This document shows, piece by piece, positions 42,024-54,423 of a stretch of 64,000 nt of DNA. The DNA comes from Pardosa pseudoannulata (taxonomy: Eukaryota; Arthropoda; Arachnida; Araneae; Lycosidae): NCBI GenBank assembly GCA_032207245.1, contig JAGEOH010000216.1, positions 1 through 64,000 on the forward strand. Reading direction: 5' to 3'. Each line of letters starts with the position of its first letter. The first letter of the stretch is position 1. The notes under the pieces are model-generated. The model did no database searches. It had not been told where the DNA came from and worked only from the letters and a program-made list of their open reading frames with translations. Made by a program: the position numbers and the translations under genes.

Positions 42024-43015
42024 TCTATGCAAGAGAAAGTTAATCCTATTTTGAGATTTTTATCAGCCACGTACTTTAAATGAGTTGCGGTGCTTTCTAG
42101 GCCTCTTAAACTATTACTGTCGAACTATACCGCGCTGCTCAAATTCAAGTGCCATTAACGGACTTATTAAAAGGTAAAAATGGTAAGGAGTAAAAATGAA
42201 GTAATTAATTGGACGGAACAAGCTAGCGAAGCTTTTGAAAAATGTAAAAATGTATTGGTACAAGCTACACTTTGAGCGCATCCGGAGCCTCAAGCGGAAT
42301 TAGTACTTTTCACTGACACCAGTGACATAGCCATTGGAGCGTCGTTAAACCAAGTAGTTCGGAGAGACGCCCAATCGCTAAAAGTAACGCAACCACTAGC
42401 ATTTTTTCTGCAAAGCTTAATCAGTCGCAACATAGATGGTCCACCTTCGACCGGGAGTTGTTTGCAATTTATGCAGCTATCAAGCACTTCCGGCATATGC
42501 TTGAAGGCCGGAATTTTGTGATATTTAGGGACCATAAACCATTAACATTTGCTTTCCACCGAAAGCTGGATAAATGTTCATCGAAGCAATTGCGACATTT
42601 GGATCTCATTGGTCAGTTCAGTACTGACATTAGATACGTCAAAGGGATAGACAATACCCCTACCGATTTAATGTCGCGTATTGCAGAAATTAGTTTGCTT
42701 GAAGTACTAAATTTTAATATCATTGCCCAGTCTCAGGTTGAGGATGAGGAACTGCAGGAGCTTCTTCAGGATTCGTTCTTAAATCTTAAGTTGAAGACCA
42801 TCCCTGATTCCGACGTTCCATTGTATTGCGATATATTAACTCCAAAGATTAGGTCTTACATTCCTTCGGACTTTAGGAAACTAGCTTTTGACACCGTACA
42901 CAATCTTTCACATCCGGGGATTAAAGCATCCACCAAACTGCTTACCAGTAGGTTTATTTGGAAGGGTATAACTAAAGACGCACGCAGGTGGGCTAAGACA
43001 TATATACCATGTTAA
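42024..43015 (+). pseudogene. pol: Gypsy-2 RT end, RNase H and integrase zinc domain
   Basis: After the hAT insertion the RT/connection resumes, broken, near 42024-42270. RNase H starts LVLFTDTSDIAIGASLNQVV (about 42300). 42458-43015 is open: FAIYAAIKHFRHMLEGRNF, IFRDHKPLTFAF, DIRYVKGIDNTPTDLMSR, then the integrase His-His region (HNLSHPGIKASTKLL, RFIWKGI) and one Cys before the stop at 43015. Confidence 0.8.
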
Positions 43016-43726
43016 CGCTCAAAATTTCATCGTCACGTCTGTAGTCCGGCATCACAGATTACGGTACCAGACAACCGTTTTGAGCACATTCACATAGATT
43101 TGTTAGGGCCGCTGAAATAATCTGACGGCTACCAATATATCCTCACCATGATAGACCGTTGAGGCTATACCGCTACATGACATCACAGTAGACACGGTCG
43201 CTAGAGCTTTTTAACGCCCATTGGATTGCGCGTTTTGGAACGCCAAACACCATCACTACTGCTCAAAGGCGTCAGTTCGAGTCTGATTCGTTTAAATCCT
43301 TAGCCAAATTGTTAGCGGTCAAGTATATTCATACTACTTCTTTACATCCAATGAACAATGGGCTAGTGTAAAATACCCACCGACCGCTTAAAACGACTTT
43401 AAAGGCTTGTCTTAGCGGGAGGTAGACAGAAAACTTGCCAACGGTTCTCCTCGGCTTACGCTCGGAACTCAGGGAAGAGCTGGGAGCAACCACTGCTGAG
43501 CTAGTGTATGGTACCACTCTTCGACTCCCTGGGGAATTTTTGGCAGCTGGAATCCTCTCCAGCTGCCAAAAGGAGGACATCACCCTGGCCACTTTTCTAC
43601 AAGAACTTCGGTCGGTGATGCGAACTTTATAGCACCACAACTTTCCAGCACTCACAGTACCAAATAGACGTTTGTCCCACAAGAACTCTACACTTGTACT
43701 CACGTTTTTATCAGGGTCGATCAAGT
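43016..43726 (+). pseudogene. pol: Gypsy-2 integrase core
   Basis: Shifting frames show the core DDE regions: HIHIDLLGPL (43090), LTMIDR (43145), TTSLHPMNNGL (43335), and an open stretch at 43435-43632 with LPTVLLGLRSELREELGAT and AELVYGTTLRLPGEF. The sequence is cut at the 17-bp duplication by the R1/LOA-like LINE and continues at 48982. Confidence 0.8.
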
Positions 43727-44206
43727 GTGTTGAACCCTGACCCGGCCGAAGCCATCCAGACTGTATGAAAGGTCGCACGACAGCAATCCGCTCTCAAACC
43801 TGGATTCATCCGCAGGACCACCAACAAACGTCCAGTGGTCACCACGCCGTCAATGCACCTCAACCGCCCGCACCCGGCATCGCCAGGCAACCCAGCGGAG
43901 ACCCACCAACGTGGCCGCCCCTCGCCGAAGCAATGCGGGGCCGCCGCAAAGAGAATAGCCAGATGATAATAACTTTCAATTTTGAATTTCCCTAACTTTG
44001 AATTTTCCTAACCGCGTAATTCAATGCACCATACTGCGGTTACTGAAACATTCCTGGACTTTCTTTATTTATTCTTATACATAAAATTACATAATTGTGT
44101 AACAAAGTTGACAAAATATATTATACATGAAGTAATACATAGTAAACATTCAGTTACAAAGTTTTAAGACAAAGTAAACATTTAATATTTGCAATACATA
44201 GATATT
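43727..44206 (-). other. R1/LOA-like LINE 3' UTR
   Basis: About 480 bases after the ORF2 stop. The distal 200 (43765-43970) are unusually GC-rich (CAACCGCCCGCACCCGGC). No poly(A); the end next to the duplication is GGGTTCAACAC on the minus strand. Confidence 0.65.
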
Positions 44207-45075
44207 TTACAATACATCGTTATCAAGAGCTATCTTCGTAAAGAGCTGGAGTATTTCAATGATTCCGTTTCTACTTTTCTCAGAAGAAAGCAATGTCTTC
44301 AGTGGAACTTGCCTATAATTTCTGGGGAAGAACAATTTTCTTGTCTCCTCCACAATGTTGCAGTCATAAATAAGATGTTCTGCAGTTCCTAGTGATGCTC
44401 CACACCAGCAAGATGGTTCGGCGTTGAGCCGTTCCTGTTGGAACGAGGGGAAATTTCCGTGTCCTGTGAGTAACATGTTTATAAAGAAATTAGATTGAAT
44501 TCGGTCCAGAGAAACAAGAGGGAAGAATGAGAACAGACGTCGTCCTGTGTCACTCTGTTCCCATCTTCCTTGCCAGATCTTGATTGTTTCAGTCTTCAAT
44601 ATATTTTTAGTTTGTTTCTCAGATAGTCTGACATGATAGTCGACTTCAATTCGTGTTGTCGCCTTTTTTGCGTATCTATCCACTAATTGGTTATATAATT
44701 CCCCTGCATGGCTTTTAACCCATGACAAGATGTAATCTTTTTCAGATTTGTAAATCAAGTTTCTAATAATGCGAACTTGAAAGTGTGTCGTTGTTCCGCA
44801 TCCAATATTGCATAAGTTTCAGCTTGAAAGACAGTTGCATTGTCATTCAGTATTTTCATGTTAGATGAAGCAATATCCCCATCGAACAGTTGTATGTAAG
44901 CGTATCCAACCTGGTTTTGAATTTTTGAACCGTCCGTATAAAATGTGGTTCTTATATTCTGGACTTGTTCCTTAGTCCATGGGATCTTGAAGATTTCCCA
45001 CGGAGCATCCAGAGTTTTGAGTTTCCATTCAACGTCTTCGTATCTTATGGTTCTATCAGAAAGTAAGATGTCCAT
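44207..45075 (-). pseudogene. R1/LOA-like LINE ORF2, RNase H and C-terminal zinc region, out of frame
   Basis: Two frames (45075-44755 and 44758-44207) continue the polymerase after shifts. The first has an RNase H start (TTFYTDGSKIQNQVGYAYI, ATVFQAETYAIL). The second has its end (DYILSWVKSHAGELYNQLVD, with the third acidic residue) and a terminal domain with SNFFINMLLTGHGNF and CWCGASLGTAEHLIYDC, a C-x-C...H...C finger found at the end of I/R1-group ORF2. RNase H removes the RNA strand during target-primed copying. Confidence 0.85.
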
Positions 45076-47632
45076 GTTTTCTGAACTTTAAATTGAACCA
45101 TTGCTTATTTATATCACAGTAGATATCAAGAGGTGGGATGCCGGCTAGGACTTGAGCGGCGTCTGTAGATATTGTTTTATAAGATTTCGTTATTTTAATA
45201 AGTGCCAGTCTTTGAATGGAGTTAAGTTTTTTCCTTATTCTCTCTGTTTTATTGAACCAAATGTCTGATGCGTACGTTATATATTTCTCCATAACTCCGA
45301 GGTATATCTTTTTGTATTGTGGACCTTGTATACCCCATGTAGCCCTGCTAATGGAGTATAAGTTTGCTATATTCGTGATAACCTTTTCCTGTATTTTATT
45401 AAGATGTGTTGTCCATGACATCTTATTGTCGAACAGGATACCAAGATATTTTATTTCCTTTTTAAATTTTAAATTTGTGTTCTGCAATTTAATTCTTGGC
45501 GTAGATCTTAAGTTTTTTCCTTTATATATCAGCGTATATTCGCATTTTTCTACACTTAGTTGTAGACCGTGTTTTTGTGTCCAATCGCAGACTCTATTAA
45601 TCTGATTTTGTGCTGAGACGTTAAATCGATGCACATTCTCTTCTTTAATCAGAATACATATGTCGTCTGCAAATGCCTGTATCAGGCCATTATCGAATTT
45701 TCCCAACAGTTCGTTAATGATGAGTAACCATAATTTTGGTCCTAAGCTAGAACCCTGAGGTACTCCTTTGGAGTATTTCACTGTAATATTTTCTGCCGAA
45801 GCAGATCTGTTCGAAAGGAAAGACTTTATAATGTTTGCAAGGTATGTTGGTATTTCCAATCTATCAAGTGTATCCTTTAGAATGTTCCATTGTGCATTAT
45901 CGAATGCGCCTTTAATATCTAGTAAAATCATCATCGTGATTTTATTTTCCTTTTGTGCATTCTCCACAAAATCAATCACGTTTTTCATAGCCATCGTAGT
46001 TGAAAAATTTTTCCGGAACCCAAACTGTAGGTTACTATAATATCCTTTTTTCTCTAGGAAAGAGTCAAGTCTTGATGTGACTATTTTGTCTAGTATTTTG
46101 CCCCATGCTGGTAAGAGGCAAATAGGTCTGTATGACCCTGGATCTGAAAGATCCTTCCCTGGTTTCTGAAAAAATACGACTTTGGCGTGCTTCCATGGGT
46201 CCGGAAAGTGTCCATATTTTATGCATGTATTAAATATAGTTTGGAATAAAGTCTTATTCGCATGGAATAATATTTGATAAGCTTCGAGTGGAAGCGAATC
46301 TATGCCAGGAGCCTTCTTCTTGTTCATATTGTTGATCGTATTCTCAATTTCTTGGATAGTAATTTCAATGGTATCTATACAATACGAAGGAGCTTGCTCC
46401 ACATCATCATTTTCTATTAGTTTAAAGTGATGTGCGAGAAGTGTAGAAATAAATTCTACTCTATTGTAAGTTTCCGTGTTGTCAGGCTTAAGTAGTCTGA
46501 CGCTGCACTGTTCCTGCTGTCTCTTGAGAAAATTAGAGACTGTGTAATATTTTCCCGTTGCCAAGACGGTGTTGACGAATTCTTTGAATTTCGTCCTTTT
46601 TTCCCTTAAAATGTGTTTTTTGTATCTAGCGTGTTCGAGCTTATATTCTTGCTTTTTAATGGATCTTGAATTTGCTTCCATTTCACGTTGGTACTTTCTT
46701 CGAAGTGCTCGAACTTTACTCCTATGGGCACGTAGCTTGGGTGTCCACCATGGAGCGTTCTTTCGAACTTTATTTTGTGGCGTACGTGTATTTTGCCTTA
46801 CAGTGTCCAAAAGTTGATCTTGAATTTCCATAATTCTTGAATTTAAGTTAGTTATATTTATGCCCTCGCAATAAGAATTATTATATTTTTCCTGTAGTTC
46901 GTTTAGAATAGATCCTTTATTCAATCTATGCAGGTTAATCTTGTAACCTGGCTTAATTAAATTTTCATTGGAAACAACGCTTATAGAAATGAGATTATGA
47001 TCACTGTTTGTTATGTCGTCTGTGATGTCTACCTTTAGGTAGACTTGAGGGCTGTTATTGGATAGGACTAGATCTATCCAACTTTGTCCAATCGTTGCGT
47101 CAAAAGTCGGAATCGAAAATGGATCATTGTGTACAATAAGATCATAATCTGTACAAAATTCGATAACCTTTAAGCCTCTGTTATCTAGAGGCCTTTGTCC
47201 CCATTGTTCGGACTTGGCGTTGAAGTCACCAGTAATTATGATTATATCATTTTTATATTTGTTTATATATGGAATAATATTTGTTATCGAATTAGAAATA
47301 TCCTCCGATGGAGAACAGTAGATTGTCATAATATAGAATGATAAATTATTTACAAAGACATGCGCCATCGCAAAGTCTCTTTCTTTGCAAATAATGATGG
47401 CTTTGTAGCGACTATGTACAACAAGAGCTGCACGTGGTGCAACTGGAAATGCAATAATATTAAAGTTTTTAGGAAATCCTATGAGAGAGTTTTCTACAAG
47501 GTATGGCTCATTGATTGAAATAATGTCGAATTCTTTGTTATATATTTCCTGCAGGAGCTGCGCTGTGGCAGCTCGAGCATGCTGCAGGTTGATATGGGCT
47601 AACTTAAGGATTGTGTTATCGTCTTTACCCAT
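45056..47632 (-). pseudogene. R1/LOA-like LINE ORF2, endonuclease and reverse transcriptase
   Basis: 858 codons are open from ATG at 47632. The APE endonuclease (residues 1-230) begins LAHINLQHARAATAQLL, an R1/LOA-type start, with SINEPYL, IITGDFNAKSEQWG and SDHNLISI. RT (about 430-720) has NKKKAPGIDSLP, RPICLLPAWGKILDKI, LQFGFRKNFSTT, LLDIKGAFDNAQW, GVPQGSSLGPKLWL and the catalytic FADDICI at about residue 650. The frame ends at 45056 by a shift before RNase H, so the native protein would be roughly 1100 residues or more. ATG overlaps the ORF1 stop. Confidence 0.9.
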
Positions 47633-48763
47633 AATTGGTGCGGCTTGCTAGTCTTTCTATTTCTTTTTCCCATACCTTGCAGGTTTTGCTAAGCCAACTG
47701 TGTTGCACATCATAGTTGGTCTTGAATTTCGTATTAAATGAATGACAGTTAATGCAATGGTCAGATTTATTGCATGTTTTGCCTTGATGTCCCTCTTCTC
47801 CACATTTGTTGCACCTTGTGGGACTTCGACAGTATTTTCCTATATGGCCATAGCGACCACAATTGTAACAAAGAGTTGGACGAAGGTACTCTTTATAGGA
47901 GACACATTTCCATCGCAATTTAATGCGTCTATTATCTAGAATATTGAAGAGCTCGGGACTCATTTCCACGAGCCAGTTGCTTCCTGTTTTGCCGTCAAAT
48001 TTCGCTTTTATTTTGAATTGGTCTTTTTCGAGACCATTGTTGTTCTCAATGAGCTGTTCTGCTAGCTCCTCTGCATCAACGTCTTTGTCAACTCCATATA
48101 TCATTATATGGGGGTTCCGTAACTTTGGTTTTTTAACTTCGAAGTTTTCCTGGAACTTTGCGTTTTTGTCAAGTTCCGCTATGATTTTATCAATCTCGTC
48201 TACCGTTTTTGTTTCAATGATCATAGCGCCTGTTGCTGTACGACGAACATCCTTGATTGTAACATCAAGCTCTTTTGGCTTGAATGCCTTCTGAACCTTA
48301 GCTTTGGTATCTTCAAATTTTCCGTTTATCTTGGATTTAATAATGACGATATGACTTTTCCTGGTCTTACTTCGACTTCGATTACGGCTCCTGTTCCGAG
48401 GAACTTTGGATCGGGACGTTGACCAACAAATACTGGAGCTCTGGCTGCGTCGGCAAAAGATCGTTTCGAAGTGTGTGCATGTTTGAGGACTTTAAGTGCC
48501 TCGTTTTGTCCTTCTATTTGACCATTCAATTTTGCGATTTCGCATGATTGTGACATAACAATTTCTATTAATTTTCGAGTCTTATTTCGAAGTTTCTTTC
48601 TGACCTCGCTTTTTGCGGTATCTTTGGTAGCAATAAGCGTCAAAATGTCACACTGTATATCGAGAGCTGCTTTAACAAAGTCCACACTCTCATTTTCAAA
48701 CTGATCTTCTAGATCAGGGTTCTCCATTTGGCCCGATGGACCTGGAGTACTGGATGTTTCCAT
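47625..48763 (-). pseudogene. R1/LOA-like LINE ORF1, zinc-knuckle protein, one frameshift
   Basis: 48763-48326 encodes the N terminus (METSSTPGPSGQMENP, a helical acidic region, then AHTSKRSFADAARAP). 48224-47625 encodes the C-terminal half with IMIYGVDKDVDAEELAEQL and three knuckles between about residues 115 and 165: CYNCGRYGHIGKYC, CNKCGEEGHQGKTC and CINCHSF...C. The frames join across a shift between 48326 and 48224. It is the RNA-binding gag-like protein of the LINE. Confidence 0.88.
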
Positions 48764-48981
48764 CCTTCAGTCTTTAGTTCTTAAAAGAACTGTTGTTTAT
48801 AAGCCCTGTTTTGCACCACTTAGCCGCAAACTTGCGTTTCCAGCCGGGACCACGAGGAGGTGGGTGCTACGACAATGTGCGTGCTTTGTAGAAAAGGAAT
48901 AAGCTCTGGGCTGTTGTCCCTAATCTGTCACAAAATACTTGCTCACAATAATCTCAATAAATCGCACATGGCCGCCCGGCC
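48764..48981 (-). other. R1/LOA-like LINE 5' UTR
   Basis: 218 bases from GGCCGGGCGGCCATGTGCG to the ORF1 Met. An internal promoter would be expected here; none identified. Confidence 0.65.
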
Positions 48982-49216
48982 ATCAGGGTCGATCAAGTAA
49001 AACCACCTCTGACCCCGCCCTGTGATGGACCGTTCCTGGTTCTGCAGCGGTCTGATAAGACTTTTAAGATCAGTTCTAGGGACAAAGATCTGGTTATCTC
49101 CATTGACCGTTTAAAACCCGCTTTTCTTCTAGCTGGAGACGACATATCGCCGTCAGAGGAGCTGAAGACCGTTTCTCCAACCATTGAGGAAGACAAGACA
49201 ATAACAGTGGATCGGT
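48982..49216 (+). pseudogene. pol: Gypsy-2 integrase C terminus
   Basis: The frame resumes at the duplication: CDGPFLVLQRSDKTFKI, then DLVISIDRLKPAFLLAGDD and a stop at about 49216. Gly-Pro-Phe with SIDRLKPA is the GPF module ending CsRn1-like integrases. Confidence 0.8.
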
Positions 49217-49540
49217 AGAGCAGACAAACTCTGTCTGGAAAGCAGATCCGATTCCCTGCTAAATATCAGACATAGCGTAATCACTGAAAGGAAGGTACTG
49301 CGGTGACACGTAGCCACCCCAAGACTCCTTGGTCAAGTGACGTATGGAGGCGACATGTAACTGTAACCGTACCGGTACAACACTTAGCGTGGTGTATGAA
49401 CATCCTGTGCATCAGTCTCGCCTCGCTAATGTACCGCTAGTTGTTGTATCTTTCCCTCGTGGAAATATTAAGTGAGGTTTGAAATAAATATTAAGTTTTG
49501 GTTCACGGTTCAATCTTTTTCCTTATGTTCAACATTCATT
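49217..49540 (+). other. Gypsy-2 3' end, possible 3' LTR
   Basis: A purine-rich TATGGAGGCGACA precedes TGTAACTGTAACCG at about 49356, a plausible LTR start. Typical LTR-like content follows (GAAATAAATATTAAGTTTTG). Without a 5' partner the boundary is a guess. Confidence 0.4.
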
Positions 49541-49713
49541 AGCGATACGAGGTTGCAATGCAGATTTGAATCCGCTCGTATCCGCAACTTTAATGTTGTC
49601 CTTTTCTAACCTTGAAATATGTATCACTTTAATTAAAAATCTTCTATTCAATTTTTGTCTTATTTTGAAGATTTTACATTATAAAAACATACGACACATG
49701 ATTTAAACTGTAT

Positions 49714-50068
<355 letters not shown>

Positions 50069-50069
50069 T

Positions 50070-50070
<1 letters not shown>

Positions 50071-50139
<69 letters not shown>
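50071..50139. repeat. (TA)n microsatellite
   Basis: About 69 bases of uninterrupted TA. Confidence 0.95.
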
Positions 50140-50141
<2 letters not shown>

Positions 50142-51513
50142 TGATATGTTAATGTAATGCTTAACACATACAGATGAGCCCAAATTTGAGTAAATATTCG
50201 TCATTTACATAATATTCTTATAAATATTTTTCAAGATAAATCAGAAAATCGTATGTTTGCAAATTTTGTTAATATATGGCCAGCACTTTTAGTTACATAA
50301 TTCATTAGTCAGTGTACAAGTTATGTATTATTTACAAATTAATGCAATTCAATAATTAAAATTTAACAGTTATCTCTGAAAATTATCATATATATCACTA
50401 TAGCAAAATAATAAACAGAAATAATAAACATTGGAATTCAGTTGGCCCATCGTAGTATTGCGTTGGCATTATGTAAACGACAACCATTAGACAAACATTA
50501 ACCAACCGTTGGCCAATTTAAATTCATCGTCAGCTCTGCCAGGTCTATGAGCCGAAACTGACACCCAAACACAAAATTGAACGCTTAGGAGCAGCACTGA
50601 CATTTCTGTTATGGTATCACGACGACGGCGACGAGTTCCTCGACAGGATCGTCACGGGCAATGGGACTTCGATTTCATAATTTACCCCGGAAACCAAGCA
50701 GTAGTCATTGCATTGACATCATAGTGGATCTTCGGTCAGGACCAAATTCAAACATACGCTGTAGGTACGTTAAGGGATGTGCAAGGTGTTCTGGGACAGG
50801 AAGGCTGATTCCATTCACAGGCGGAAGAGTTCTACGACAGAGGGATACAAAAGTTGATCCCACAGTACGACAAGTGTCTAATTCTGGTGGTGTCTAGGTT
50901 GAAAAATAGTTGAAACATTGCTGTACTTATTGCCAATAAATATGTCCGTGAAAGTGTGAATTCTTTTTTTCTTTTAAATAGGGAAACTTACTTTCTGGAT
51001 GCGTCTACTACAATTTTTGCAAGTTAAATGAAGCACCCATTATCAACTATTACTTAACGTGAAAATAACCTTTTTGCTTTTCGTTGTGATGGAAGGGGGT
51101 AGGGGTAGAGGAGACCACGTTAATCTACTTATAAGAAAAGATTGAATTCAAAGGAAAAACGGCTGTATACTAATTTAGAACAAACATTGTTTTAATCAGA
51201 ATTCCGGCTTATGTGAAAAAAAAAATGATTAATAAAGAAAAATCTTCAGAAAAAATAATTTTTTTCTTTTATAAGATTTCTTATGATACGCTTTTTTTAA
51301 TCCAGATTATTTCTTAATGATTTTTTATAGAAAGATATCTTATATGTAAATTAATTTTAGAGTTATATGGAAGTGAGTAGAGCTAAGAATCTCCTTATCC
51401 CCTATATAACAATAGCCTATGTTATCTAACCGTCTGTTCTAGAAATTACGAAGCGGTTGGACCTGAAATAGATAGAGGCATCCATATCGGATTCTTGATG
51501 AGTTAGGCTTAGT
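50140..51513. other. Noncoding stretch
   Basis: A less AT-rich block at 50500-50900 has a 78-codon open frame (50661-50897) that was not recognised. The rest is AT-rich without structure. Confidence 0.35.
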
Positions 51514-53500
51514 AAAGTTTGCTCGTTTGTGTGTTTGTTTTTTATACATAACCAGACGGTTTAACTCGATGAATTCAACGTGATTGACAGTACCGTAAGA
51601 CTATAGAGGAGATTAGGTACATATGTGATAATTTTAACTATAGATTAGGTACATATGTGATCATTTTAAATTTAATCATCGATTATTTTTTTGTTACAAT
51701 GACAATTTTATCACCGGTATTAACAACAATTTCTTTTCATGAAAGTCTAGGAGTCCATTTCACGGACTAATATATATCTAGCGTTTAAGTTATATACCCT
51801 TGAAAATTAAAAAGTTTGCTCGTTTGTGTGTTTGTTTTTTATACATAACCAGACGGTTTAACTCGATGAATTCAACGTGATTGACAGTATCGGGAGACTA
51901 TAGTGGAGATTAGGTACTATGTGATAATTTTAACTATAGATTAGGTACATATGTGATCATTTTAAATTTAATCATCGATTATTTTTTTGTTACAATGACA
52001 ATTTTATCACCGGTATTAACAACAATTTCTTTTCATGAAAGTCTAGGAGTCCATTTCACGGACTAATAAATATCTAGCGTTTAAGTTATATACCCTTGAA
52101 AATTAAAAAGTTTGCTCGTTTGTGTGTTTGTTTTTTATACATAACCAGACGGTTTAACTCGATGAATTCAACGTGATTGACAGTATCGGGAGACTATAGA
52201 GGAGATTAGGTACATATGTGATAATTTTAACTATAGATTAGGTACATATGTGATCATTTTAAATTTAATCATCGATTATTTTTGTTACAATAAAAATTTT
52301 ATCACCGGTATTAACAACAATTTCTTTTCATAAAAGTCTAGGAGCCTATTTTACAGACTAATAAATATCTAGCGTTTAAGTTATATATCTTTGAAAATTA
52401 AGAAGTTTGCTCGTTTGTGTGTTTGTTTTTTATACATAACCAGACGGTTTGACTCGATGAATTCAACGTGATTGACAGTATCGGGAGACTATAGAGGAGA
52501 TTAGGTACGTATGTGATAATTTTAACTATAGATTACGTACATATGTGATCATTTTAAATTTAATCATGGATTATTTTTATTGCAATGAAAATTTTATCAC
52601 CGGTATTAACAACTTCTTTTCACAAAAGCCTAGGAATCTATTTCACGGACTAATATATATCTAGCGTTTAATATATACCCTTAAAAATTAAAAAAGTTTG
52701 CTCGTTTGTGTGTTTGTTTTTTTATACATAACCAGACGGTTTAACTCGATGAATTCAACGTGATTGACAGTATCGGGAGACTATAGAGGAGATTAGGTAC
52801 GTATGTGATAATTTTAACTATAGATTAGGTACATATGTGATAATTTTAAATTTAATCATCGATTATTTTTTGTTGCAATGAAAATTTTATCACCGGTATT
52901 AACAACAAATTCTTTTCATGAAAGTCTAGGAGTCTATTTCACGGACTAATAAATATCTAGCGTTTAAGTTATATATCTTTGAAAATTAAAAAGTTTGCTC
53001 GTTTGTGTGTTTGTTTTTTATACATAACCAGACGATTTAACTCGATGAATTCAACGTGATTGACAGTATCGGGAGACTATAGAGGAGATTAGGTACGTAT
53101 GTGATAATTTTAACTATAGATTAGGTACATATGTGATCATTTTAAATTTAATCATCGATTTTATTTTGTTGCAATGAAAATTTTATCACCGGTATTAACA
53201 ACAAATTCTTTTCATGAAAGTCTAGGAGTCCATTTCACGGACTAATAAATATCTAGCGTTTAAGTTATATATCTTTGAAAATTAAGAATTTTGTGTGTTT
53301 GTTTTTTATACATAACCACACGGTTTAACTCGATGAATTCAACGTGATTGACAGTATCGGGAGACTATAGAGGAGATTAGGTACGTATGTGATAATTTTA
53401 ACTATAGATTAGGTACATATGTGATCATTTTAAATTTAATCATCGATTATTTTTGTTGCAATGAAAATTTTATCACAGGTATTAACAACAATTTCTTTTC
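51514..53500. repeat. Tandem array of about 295-bp units, seven copies
   Basis: AAAGTTTGCTCGTTTGTGTG or a close variant starts units at about 51514, 51811, 52107, 52402, 52693 and 52990, with a truncated one at about 53284. Each unit carries AACCAGACGGTTTAACTCG, TGACAGTATCGGGAGACTAT, an internal doublet of GATTAGGTAC(A/G)TATGTGAT, and TTTATCACCGGTATTAACAA. A degenerate eighth piece (ATTGACAGTATCGGGAGAC) lies near 53630. Non-coding. Confidence 0.95.
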
Positions 53501-53699
53501 TACCTCCAGGGTCTAGAGTCCAGTTTCATTCCTTACTTAATTTAATTTCTTGAAAAAAAAATGGTGAACTTAACGATTTGACGTAGTGTTTGTTTTTTTT
53601 CTAAATGAATTAACGCGAATCTAAACTGATTGACAGTATCGGGAGACTTTAGAGGAGTATGAAGATAAACAAATAGTTGAGCGTATACCAGATATTTTC

Positions 53700-54420
53700 T
53701 CAGCCAAAAAAACATCCACTTTTGTACCTGCCCATAGTGTATTACAAATCTGGAAAATTAAAAATTTACTGATACGGTCATATGACGGGCTATATGCTAG
53801 TCTGTGAAGAATAGCGGGACGTCTACTTTGTGGATGTATTTTCTAATTACAGACCACTTTACTTTAATTCATTCACGTTACAGACTGATTACAAAGAAAC
53901 AGATACAGAAAAAAGAAAAGCGCATAGATTATAATGTTAGCTCATCGAAAGATTATTTTCTTAGAGCCTTATTAGGAAAACAATTTTACAGGCTCCTGCA
54001 CAGATTGCTTCTTCATGAAATTCCTTTTTTAAATTTTTTTTTTTTTTTTTTAATTTTTTTTATTTATTATAAAATAAATTTATTATATTTATAAATATAA
54101 TTGTTTATTTATATAAAAATTAATTATTAATATTTAACAAAATTAAATATTTTATAGTTTTTTTGTATTATGAAATTAATTTATTTTAAATTTAGTTTTT
54201 TTTAACAAAAACTTTTTATGAAGGATTAGAAATTTTTTTTATGATGTTTTTTTTGCCTGAGATTTTTTTAAATGAATTATAAAATATTTGTTGTATAAAA
54301 TTTTTCAAATTTTTTTTATGTTCGTTTATTTAGTTTTTTTGAATTAATTAACCTTTTTTAATATTTTTTGTATGATATATTTTTGAAATTTTTTTGAATT
54401 TGATTTTTGTTTTTTTGTAT
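53700..54420. other. AT-rich noncoding stretch
   Basis: T-rich low-complexity sequence from 54030 to 54420. No gene. Confidence 0.4.
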
Positions 54421-54423
54421 TGA

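Larger units (their letters stand above)
43710..48998 (-). mobile_element. R1/LOA-like LINE with RNase H, 17-bp target-site duplication
   Basis: ATCAGGGTCGATCAAGT at 43710-43726 and 48982-48998 brackets 43727-48981 (5.26 kb). The minus strand runs 5' UTR, ORF1 with knuckles, ORF2 with APE endonuclease, RT and RNase H, and a GC-rich 3' UTR. It appears full length. The target is a Gypsy integrase, not rDNA, so the R1 rDNA specificity does not apply. ORF1 has one frameshift and ORF2 two near its end. Confidence 0.92.
39324..49540 (+). mobile_element. Gypsy-2: decayed CsRn1/Kabuki-like Ty3/Gypsy element with nested insertions
   Basis: Gag, protease, RT, RNase H and integrase follow in order with many stops and shifts. 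The gag motif CWYHFKFGQRATKCK with a following Pro-Cys is a C-x2-H-x9-C-x3-C finger, characteristic of the CsRn1 group rather than CCHC. It is interrupted by a hAT-like element (41210-42015) and an R1/LOA-like LINE (43727-48981). No 5' LTR was found. A 3' LTR may start at TGTAACTG near 49356 but has no partner for comparison, so the end given is approximate. Confidence 0.8.

Noticed and set aside
43329..43778. 149-codon minus-strand frame
   Set aside because: It is the reverse of the Gypsy-2 integrase coding region.
48993..49196. 67-codon minus-strand frame
   Set aside because: Antisense of the Gypsy-2 integrase C terminus (GPF module), which is the real coding content.
50661..50897. 78-codon open frame
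   Set aside because: Composition is not clearly protein-like and no family was recognised; left as unassigned.
51514..53500. CRISPR-like regular repeats
   Set aside because: Units are about 295 bp and head to tail without unique spacers; this is a eukaryotic tandem repeat.
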